A stretch of 64,000 nt of DNA from Candidatus Gastranaerophilales bacterium (lineage in GTDB: Bacteria; Cyanobacteriota; Vampirovibrionia; Gastranaerophilales; Gastranaerophilaceae): the NCBI GenBank assembly GCA_944323655.1, contig CALUTL010000003.1, forward strand, positions 62,001 through 126,000, read 5' to 3'. Both the position numbers and the translations under genes were made by a program. Of the stretch, positions 58,326 through 64,000 are shown piece by piece (position 1 is the stretch's first letter; each line of letters begins with the position of its first letter). The notes below the pieces were generated by a model, which was not told the DNA's origin, searched no databases, and worked only from the letters and a program-made list of their open reading frames with translations.

Positions 58326-58412
58326 TTATACTCCGTGTTTTCTGATTATGCTTATTTTATTCTATTACAAATTTGATTTAAAATATACAATTATTTTAAT
58401 CCTTAATATTAT

Positions 58413-58443
58413 AAGAGCCGGAACTATAAATTCCGGCTCTTTT
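58413..58443 (-). terminator. Terminator after the SFGG-motif gene
   Basis: AAGAGCCGGAA (58413-58423) pairs with TTCCGGCTCTT (58431-58441), perfect 11-bp stem with AT-rich flank, beyond the stop at 58461 on the minus strand. Confidence 0.75.
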
Positions 58444-58460
58444 AAATTAAACATTTTTAT

Positions 58461-59231
58461 TTATGCTTTTTCTAGTTCTGCTTCTCGTTCTTTTTTATGA
58501 GCTAAGAATTTGTCGCCTAACTTGTTTGCGATAGGTGTAACTGCTACCGGTACAAGATATCTGTAAATCAGAGTACAAATTAACAATGTTTTTGCAATAT
58601 CCATACCTTTTAAGCGTGCCACAAGTTTTTTGTCATGCATATAATCGCTTGCATAATCAATTACATCTATCTTGTTCTTGCCTTTTGCCTTAAGATCCTT
58701 ATTTATATTATCTATCTTTTTCATCAGGTCATTGTCTTTTGTATAAATTTCTGCGTATCTGTTAGTAACCTTACGCCACCTGTTAAACAATGAACCGTCT
58801 ACCAGATATGCTCCTGCTGTTGATACTCCGAATGTTAAAAGATGGTTTGCCGCAAGAACTTTTTTTCTGTCACTTTCCATTTTTTCTTCAGGAAGGCTTA
58901 GCGTTTTCTTTACATAAGTCGCTGTTCCCACTGCTGCGCCTGCTGTTATTATATGGTTTGCAATATATTTACTGTCTTTTGTTTTCTCTGCAAATCTTGC
59001 AACAAAATTAGTATTCATTGCTTTTGCTATTATGTTCTTTGCTATCCAATCGGTCATTACATCCCAACCTTTTTCAAAAGGTTCAAAGAATGTTGACTTT
59101 GATGTAAATGCGTTAAATACACTGCTGCTTCCGCCAAATGACGGGGTTGAATTTTGCGCTGTATAATTTGATTTTTTATTGTTTCTTAAAGGTGTCTGCT
59201 GATAATTTGCGGTATTAAATGTTACTTGCAT
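58461..59231 (-). CDS. SFGG-motif membrane protein, unknown
   Basis: 256 residues, AAGGAGGTG before ATG 59231. N-terminus polar, reading NSTPSFGGSSSVF at about residues 27-39. Hydrophobic segments occur at about 90-105 (ITAGAAVGTATYV), 132-145 and 222-245 (LICTLIYRYLVPVAV). A stretch LPEEKMESDRKKVLAANHLLTFGVSTAGAYLVD parallels LPDEISG...AAAHAVASGV in the neighbouring gene, suggesting paralogy. No known family. It overlaps the upstream gene by one base (TAATG), so they are translationally coupled. Function not identified. Confidence 0.65.
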   Translation of the reverse strand: MQVTFNTANYQQTPLRNNKKSNYTAQNSTPSFGGSSSVFNAFTSKSTFFEPFEKGWDVMTDWIAKNIIAKAMNTNFVARFAEKTKDSKYIANHIITAGAAVGTATYVKKTLSLPEEKMESDRKKVLAANHLLTFGVSTAGAYLVDGSLFNRWRKVTNRYAEIYTKDNDLMKKIDNINKDLKAKGKNKIDVIDYASDYMHDKKLVARLKGMDIAKTLLICTLIYRYLVPVAVTPIANKLGDKFLAHKKEREAELEKA

Positions 59232-60022
59232 TATTTAACACCTCCTTTTACTGCGTCAAATGCAGAGCTTTTTAATGCCGCATTTGCCATCTGAAGATCT
59301 TGAGTATTTTGATTTTCGGTTTTTACTTTTTTCATTTTTTCTTTGTCTTTTTCCGGATCCATTCCGAATACGTATTTCAATATCGGAGGAATCAACATAA
59401 TCGTAATCATTGATCTCGGAATACCGATCACAATATCTGGTCCCATCTTAATTAATTTTTCTACGTTTTTGAATTTAGGTGTCTTAGTTAAGCCTTTTTC
59501 TTTCAAACTTCCAAGATAACTTTCTGCTTTCTTGCCAAGTCCGAGCCATTTAACAGGATCTGCTTTAACTTTCTTCATCGCTGCGTCGAACGGACTCATT
59601 ATTATTGTTGAAGATATAAATCCGATTACACCTGATGCAACGGCGTGAGCTGCTGCGTTCATTTTATCTTTCTTATTCTTACCACTTATTTCATCAGGTA
59701 ATGCCATAATTGTTAAAGGCCTGCATACACCGGCTAAAATCAATGAGAATAGTGCGTTACAGGAAATCGGATGATCTTCGGCATATTCTAACAATGCTCC
59801 AAATGTCTTGCTGCCGAGAATTTTGTCACCTAAAGATTTAGCGGCAACCTCGCTCACTCTTGCTGACGGATTACCGCTAAAACTTACACTATATTCTCTT
59901 GTTCTATTCTGCTTCTCACACAAACCTTCGGCGGTTCGCTTTTTATAATTTCGGGGTTCTAAAGAAACCGCTCCTGTGCCCGTCGATTCGGGCCTGTAGC
60001 TGTTGAGTAAATTAATTTTCAT
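59231..60022 (-). CDS. SFSG-motif membrane protein, unknown
   Basis: 263 residues. Start ATG 60022 has GGTGG 5 bases upstream. The first 45 residues are polar and basic and end in YSVSFSGNPSARV, matching the motif of the other accessory proteins. Hydrophobic segments follow at about 88-102 (NALFSLILAGVC), 128-150 (AAHAVASGVIGFISSTIIM) and 205-222 (MITIMLIPPILKYVFG). The C-terminus is charged and Lys-rich. It shares the LP-x-E...AA-x-H pattern with the next gene, so the pair are likely paralogues. Function not identified. Confidence 0.65.
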   Translation of the reverse strand: MKINLLNSYRPESTGTGAVSLEPRNYKKRTAEGLCEKQNRTREYSVSFSGNPSARVSEVAAKSLGDKILGSKTFGALLEYAEDHPISCNALFSLILAGVCRPLTIMALPDEISGKNKKDKMNAAAHAVASGVIGFISSTIIMSPFDAAMKKVKADPVKWLGLGKKAESYLGSLKEKGLTKTPKFKNVEKLIKMGPDIVIGIPRSMITIMLIPPILKYVFGMDPEKDKEKMKKVKTENQNTQDLQMANAALKSSAFDAVKGGVK

Positions 60023-60216
60023 GTTCCACCAAATTTTTAACTAATAGTCTGTACATTTATTCTAAATCAAAACATATTTTTTTTTGCTCTTTTTTTTAAA
60101 AAACTTTACAATTCGTCTTGAATGTTTATTTAAATTTACTGCTATTAATTTGTCTGCAATATTTTTTCAATTTTGGGCTTCTTAACATTTAGTGTAAGAT
60201 TAACACTTTATATACA

Positions 60217-61047
60217 CTACATATCTAATGCTATATCCAATGTCGGAGCCTTTGCCACTATTGCGCTTGAGGATATTATATCTACTCCTGTTGAGGCTAT
60301 TTCATTTACTGTTGAAAGGTTTACGTTTCCGCTGGCTTCCACGATTGCCGTGTGATTAATCATTTGAACCGCTTTTCTCATATTTTCAACTGTCATATTG
60401 TCAAGCATTATTATATCCGCATTACATTCCAAAGCTTCAATTACTTGTTCTAAAGTATCGCATTCAACTTCAATCTTATGGGCATGCGACAAATTCTTGC
60501 GGAGCTTTTCAACTGCTTTTGTAATCGAACCTGCAAGGCGAATATGATTATCTTTTATCATTGCGCAGTCCGAAAGATTAAATCTGTGAAGCGCACCGCC
60601 GCCTGTTTTTACTGAATATTTTTCAAACATTCTGAAATTCGGGGTTGTTTTTCTGGTGTCAACTATTTTTGCATTATAAGGAGAAATCGCCTCCTGATAT
60701 TTGCGGGTTTCTGTTGCAATTCCGCTCATTCGCTGAATATAATTTAATGAAAGTCTTTCGCCTATCAAAAGCTCTTTTGCCGGGCCTGATATATCCGCAA
60801 GCTTGTCACCTTTTTTTATCAAATCTCCGTCTTTGAAATGGAAATCTATCTTGATATCTTCGCTTAATAGTCTGTAAACAGTCTTGAAAACTTCAACTCC
60901 GCATAGAACACCGTCGCTTCTTGTATTCAAAAAACCTTCAAGTTTGTCGGTATCTTCCGCCAGATTTTCAGTTGTGATGTCTCCGTATCCTATATCCTCG
61001 ATCAACGCAGATTTTACATGATCTTCCATTATAAATTTATTCAGCAA
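60217..61047 (-). CDS. nadC: Nicotinate-nucleotide pyrophosphorylase (quinolinate phosphoribosyltransferase)
   Basis: 276 residues from TTG 61047, supported by AAGGAG 7 bases upstream; ATG at 61029 is the alternative. Signatures: EDIGYGDITTENL near the start, LNYIQRMSGIAT, VDTRKTTPNFRMFEKYSVKTGGGALHRFNLSD, MIKDNHI, and the late strand motif IMLDNMT and ASGNVNLSTVNEIASTGVDIISS. It converts quinolinate plus PRPP to nicotinate mononucleotide. nadB is directly upstream on the same strand; nadE is at 1 kb. nadA is not in the window. The downstream stop lies 194 bases before the SFSG gene start, so it ends its operon. Confidence 0.96.
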   Translation of the reverse strand: MLNKFIMEDHVKSALIEDIGYGDITTENLAEDTDKLEGFLNTRSDGVLCGVEVFKTVYRLLSEDIKIDFHFKDGDLIKKGDKLADISGPAKELLIGERLSLNYIQRMSGIATETRKYQEAISPYNAKIVDTRKTTPNFRMFEKYSVKTGGGALHRFNLSDCAMIKDNHIRLAGSITKAVEKLRKNLSHAHKIEVECDTLEQVIEALECNADIIMLDNMTVENMRKAVQMINHTAIVEASGNVNLSTVNEIASTGVDIISSSAIVAKAPTLDIALDM

Positions 61048-61075
61048 TTCTTTTCTCCTTTTAATTCAACCCTCG

Positions 61076-62755
61076 CTAAACAGCAGTTTCAAAATCAGAT
61101 CCGGTGGTTTCTGTTATATTCACAATGCTTTGGCTCTTTAAAATTTTCTTTGAATCCTCTAAAGAAGTTCTGGTCAGACAGGTATGAATACCTTTTTCGT
61201 TTCTGTCGGGAAAATCTGTTCTATAATGCGCTCCGCGGGATTCTTTGCGTTTTAATGCCGACATTATTACCATTTCCGCAACTGATAACATTTCTCTAAA
61301 TTCGTATTCCTCTTTTGAAATACATTTATAACTCCTGTGAAATCCTGATTTCAACTCATCCAGCTCTTTTAAGGCATTTTCAAGAGTTTCCTGACTTCTG
61401 TAAACACCTGCACCACGCCACATTATATCCTGAAGTTTTTTCCGCATTAGAGTTACATCTATTTCCTCAAGATAAATGTCCTCAGAATATTTTTCAATTA
61501 TCGATTTAATTGTTTCGTTAATCTGCTTTGGCGCACTCAAAGAAAGAGTTTTTAAGTAATTTGCGACCTCATAAGCACATACAACACATTCTAAAAGTGA
61601 GTTGCTTGCAAGCCTGTTTCCGCCATGCAAGCCTGTGGAAGAAGCTTCACCTACCGCATAAAGTCCTTTAATTGAACTTTCGCCTTCAATATTAGTTTTA
61701 ATTCCGCCCATCATATAGTGAGCCGCAGGTGCAACAGGTATAAAATCCTTCGAAATATCAATTCCGTTTTCAAGGCATTTTTTGGAAATCGTAGGAAATC
61801 TTTTTGCGAGCTTTTCACTGTCAATACAAGTTGCGTTTAAATAAACGTTATCCGTATGATTTTTAAGCATTTCGCTATAAATAGCTCTTGTAACGATATC
61901 TCTTGGCGCAAGTTCGCATCTTTCGTCGTATTTGTACATAAATTCGACACCTGATTTATCGACAAGCTTTGCACCTTCGCCTCTGACGGCTTCCGATATC
62001 AAAAACCTGTTTTCATCCCCGTCAATCGCCAAAGCCGTCGGATGAAACTGAACAAATTCCATATCCTGCATAACAGCACCAGCATTAAACGCTAAGGCCA
62101 TTCCATCTCCCGTTGCGCCTGAAGGATTTGTCGTGTATTTATAAAGCTGTCCTATTCCGCCTGTTGCAAGAATTACGGCTGATGAATAAATTACTTCGTA
62201 TTCTCCGGTAATGTTGTTAAATACAATAACACCCTTGCATTCGTTTGTTTCGTCAACAAGAAGTTCTACGGCTGTTGTTTCTTCATAAATATCTATGTTT
62301 GAGTTTTCGCTTACGGCATTTCTTAAAGCTGTTGTGACCATTCTGCCCGTTGCATCCCCGCCTGAGTGAAGAACCCTTCTTACACTGTGCGCCGCTTCAA
62401 GCGTAAATGTAAAATTCCCGTTTTCATCCCTGTCAAATTCAACACCAAAATTCAGTAAATCTTTTATGACTTTATCGGAATTTTCGGAAATGAATTTTAC
62501 AGTATTAAGCTCACTAAGTCCTGCGCCTGCTTTAATCGTATCGCTGATATGAGAAGCTGTTGAATCTTTTTTATTTTCTTTCAAAACTCCAACCATTCCG
62601 CCCTGAGCATAATAGGAATTGCTTTCCCCAAGCTTCGATTTTGTGACAAGCAAAATCCCGTCATCCAACTTTGCCTGCTGTTCAATTTTTAACGCCGAAT
62701 ACAACCCGGAAAGCCCGCTTCCGATTATTATGGCTGAATATTTTGAATATTTCAT
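61076..62755 (-). CDS. nadB: L-aspartate oxidase
   Basis: 559 residues, typical NadB length. The FAD-binding start is AIIIGSGLSGLYSALKIEQQAK, followed by TKSKLGESNSYYAQGGM, the succinate-dehydrogenase-like HSVRRVLHSGGDATGRMVTTALR, and FHPTALAIDG, ASNSLLECVV near the C-terminus. It oxidises L-aspartate to iminoaspartate, the first step to quinolinate; the next enzyme NadA is not in the window. An AAGGG box precedes ATG 62755. It overlaps no other gene; nadC starts 28 bases after its stop on the same strand. Confidence 0.96.
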   Translation of the reverse strand: MKYSKYSAIIIGSGLSGLYSALKIEQQAKLDDGILLVTKSKLGESNSYYAQGGMVGVLKENKKDSTASHISDTIKAGAGLSELNTVKFISENSDKVIKDLLNFGVEFDRDENGNFTFTLEAAHSVRRVLHSGGDATGRMVTTALRNAVSENSNIDIYEETTAVELLVDETNECKGVIVFNNITGEYEVIYSSAVILATGGIGQLYKYTTNPSGATGDGMALAFNAGAVMQDMEFVQFHPTALAIDGDENRFLISEAVRGEGAKLVDKSGVEFMYKYDERCELAPRDIVTRAIYSEMLKNHTDNVYLNATCIDSEKLAKRFPTISKKCLENGIDISKDFIPVAPAAHYMMGGIKTNIEGESSIKGLYAVGEASSTGLHGGNRLASNSLLECVVCAYEVANYLKTLSLSAPKQINETIKSIIEKYSEDIYLEEIDVTLMRKKLQDIMWRGAGVYRSQETLENALKELDELKSGFHRSYKCISKEEYEFREMLSVAEMVIMSALKRKESRGAHYRTDFPDRNEKGIHTCLTRTSLEDSKKILKSQSIVNITETTGSDFETAV

Positions 62756-63025
62756 AACTGCATATCCCTTTTTCTATCTTTAACATTCTAACTTAAACCA
62801 TATTTTTTTTCCAGAGTTAAAAATAAATTTTTTATTAAGAATTAAATTTAAAAATTATATTTTTGCTTTGTTATTTATTATCTTACAGCTTATCTGAAAT
62901 CAAATTTTATTTATAAATTAACCCGCCGCAATATAAGAAAACAAAACTTTCTCAAAGGCTGATTAAAATGTCATATAAAAGCTTTTAAATAATAATGCAC
63001 TATTCCAGCAAAAAACGGAGGATAT

Positions 63026-63694
63026 ATGACAAACACAACAATCAGAATACTTCTTGCCGAAGACCAAAAACTTATGCGTGTAGGGCTAAAGTCACTGTTT
63101 GAGGAGCATAAAGAGCTTGAAATCATATCGGAAGCCCAAAGCGGCAAAGAGGCTGTCGAAAAATACAAAACAGTCCGCCCAGATATTGTGCTTATGGATA
63201 TCGGCTTGCCTGATATGAGCGGAATTGAGGCAACAAAAAAAATTCTTGAAATTGATCCTAAGGCTAAAATAATTATATTAACCTCGCATATTTCTGAAAA
63301 TGAAGTTATAGACTCACTTCATGCCGGCGCCTGCGCTTATGTGATGAAGGATATAAATACCGAAATTTTAAAAATGATTATAAAAACGATAAAAGACGGA
63401 GCGATGTGGCTTGACCCTCAAGTTGTTCCGATACTCAGAGAAAAGAATTGCGGTGTAATTCCGCCCCGACAAATGTCAAGGGCAATGTTTAAGGAACAGC
63501 ACTCAAACCTTACGCAAAGAGAATACGAGGTTCTAAAGCTTGTAGTGGACGGCAAATCAAACAATGAAATCGCCCAAATTTTAACAATCAGCGAACATAC
63601 CGCAAAAGCCCACGTTTGTAATATTATTCAAAAACTTGTTGTCGATGACCGTACCCAAGCTGCCGTTAAAGCCTTAAAAGAAGGGCTTGTCTGA
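63026..63694 (+). CDS. NarL/LuxR-family response regulator
   Basis: 222 residues, GGAGG before ATG 63026. Receiver domain residues 7-120: acidic pocket Glu12/Asp13 (LLAED), phosphoacceptor Asp58 (VLMDIGLPD), and the conserved Thr and Lys (ILTSH, VMKDINTE). LuxR-type HTH at about residues 156-215 (LTQREYEVLKLVVDGKSNNEIAQIL, SEHTAKAHVCNIIQKL). A transcription factor controlled by a histidine kinase not in the window. Related cyanobacterial regulators exist, but no specific name can be assigned. It stands alone, upstream of a new gene. Confidence 0.92.
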   Translation: MTNTTIRILLAEDQKLMRVGLKSLFEEHKELEIISEAQSGKEAVEKYKTVRPDIVLMDIGLPDMSGIEATKKILEIDPKAKIIILTSHISENEVIDSLHAGACAYVMKDINTEILKMIIKTIKDGAMWLDPQVVPILREKNCGVIPPRQMSRAMFKEQHSNLTQREYEVLKLVVDGKSNNEIAQILTISEHTAKAHVCNIIQKLVVDDRTQAAVKALKEGLV

Positions 63695-63795
63695 TTAATT
63701 TCGGAAATTATTAAATTACGTAACAATAAAACCGTTTTTACTTAAGAATTTGCGAATATAATCCGTATTTTTTTATGTAGAAAGGTTTTATTGCT

Positions 63796-64000
63796 ATGTT
63801 AGAAAAAGACATTGACAAATTTTTAAATGAATTGGCTGTTTCAAAAGCATGGGCGGATGATTTTGCAAAAGAAATACAATCCGAAACCGACCTTGAAATA
63901 TTAAAGGAAGCCGCAAACCTTAAAAACAAAACAGGTGAAAGACTTTACGACAACTTCCAGCTTTTCCAGTTTCTCGGAGGTGATATGAAATCCAAACTTG
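63796..64000 (+). CDS. Unknown protein, N-terminal part (partial)
   Basis: Starts at ATG 63796 (AAAGG about 10 bases upstream) and runs off the right edge with 68 codons visible, all open. The peptide is helical and charged: MLEKDIDKFLNELAVSKAWA at the start, then DLEILKEAANLKNKTGERL and FQLFQFLGGDMKSK. No signal peptide or recognised domain; the rest lies outside the window. Confidence 0.6.
   Translation, partial: MLEKDIDKFLNELAVSKAWADDFAKEIQSETDLEILKEAANLKNKTGERLYDNFQLFQFLGGDMKSKL

Overview
The window looks like a chromosomal contig from a non-photosynthetic relative of cyanobacteria, most likely Melainabacteria/Vampirovibrionia of the gut order Gastranaerophilales. This is inferred from gene content and protein style, not from a database search. 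The DNA is AT-rich (about one third G+C by eye). The cell envelope appears diderm: kdsC and kdsD make the LPS sugar KDO, an MCE/MlaD protein handles lipid transport, and uppP recycles undecaprenyl carrier. Many accessory proteins begin with a short [S/N]F[T/S/G][G/A] motif, two pilin-like genes have the FT(M/L)AE leader, and glycogen-type GH13 and GH57 enzymes are present.

Layout. 1-4 kb: the end of ddl, then ftsQ, a nadE with a degenerate glutaminase half, an MBL-fold protein and rpmI-rplT. 4-8 kb: small hypotheticals, the YajQ-like protein, a pilin-like gene divergent from an XRE regulator, and panD. 8-13.5 kb: a minus-strand operon of two large unknown membrane proteins and a cytosolic GH13 enzyme. 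13.5-16.2 kb: uppP-queD-kdsC-kdsD. 16.3-21.5 kb: an ion transporter, a 2-hydroxyacid dehydrogenase, a TPR protein and an MCE protein. 21.5-27.7 kb: leuS, a pilin-like gene broken by a 12-G tract, then a secreted protein, lspA and an rluD-type gene. 27.7-32.3 kb: rplA, rplK, nusG, secE, tRNA-Trp and rpmG (minus strand), then a coiled-coil protein, coaD and a DUF2582-like protein. 32.4-37 kb: a double-module helicase with a Cas4/AddB-like nuclease. 37-45.6 kb: rplJ-rplL with an L10 leader, panC, panB, the yvcK homologue, pxpA and rpsT.

45.8-60 kb is the accessory part. It holds a 968-residue protein ending in a zinc-metallopeptidase motif, a GH57 enzyme, a paralogous pair with a Cys-His-Asp triad, tRNA-Asp with two further partial copies of its 3' end, a ClpC N-domain/membrane fusion, a toxin-like gene carrying a cluster of palindromes, and more SF(T/S/G)G-type proteins. 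60-64 kb: nadC and nadB, a NarL-type response regulator, and the start of an unknown gene.

How the genes fit together. panB, panC, panD and coaD cover much of coenzyme A synthesis. nadB, nadC and nadE cover NAD synthesis (nadA is not in the window). The L11/L1 and L10/L12 ribosomal genes form two separate minus-strand units about 10 kb apart.

The strongest leads are: (1) a likely phase-variable pilin-like gene (G12, currently out of frame, behind an excellent promoter); (2) an AddAB-like DNA-processing pair with an unusual domain split; (3) a shared N-terminal motif on accessory proteins, two of which look like cysteine hydrolases; and (4) a tRNA-Asp integration site carrying an odd Clp-N membrane protein.
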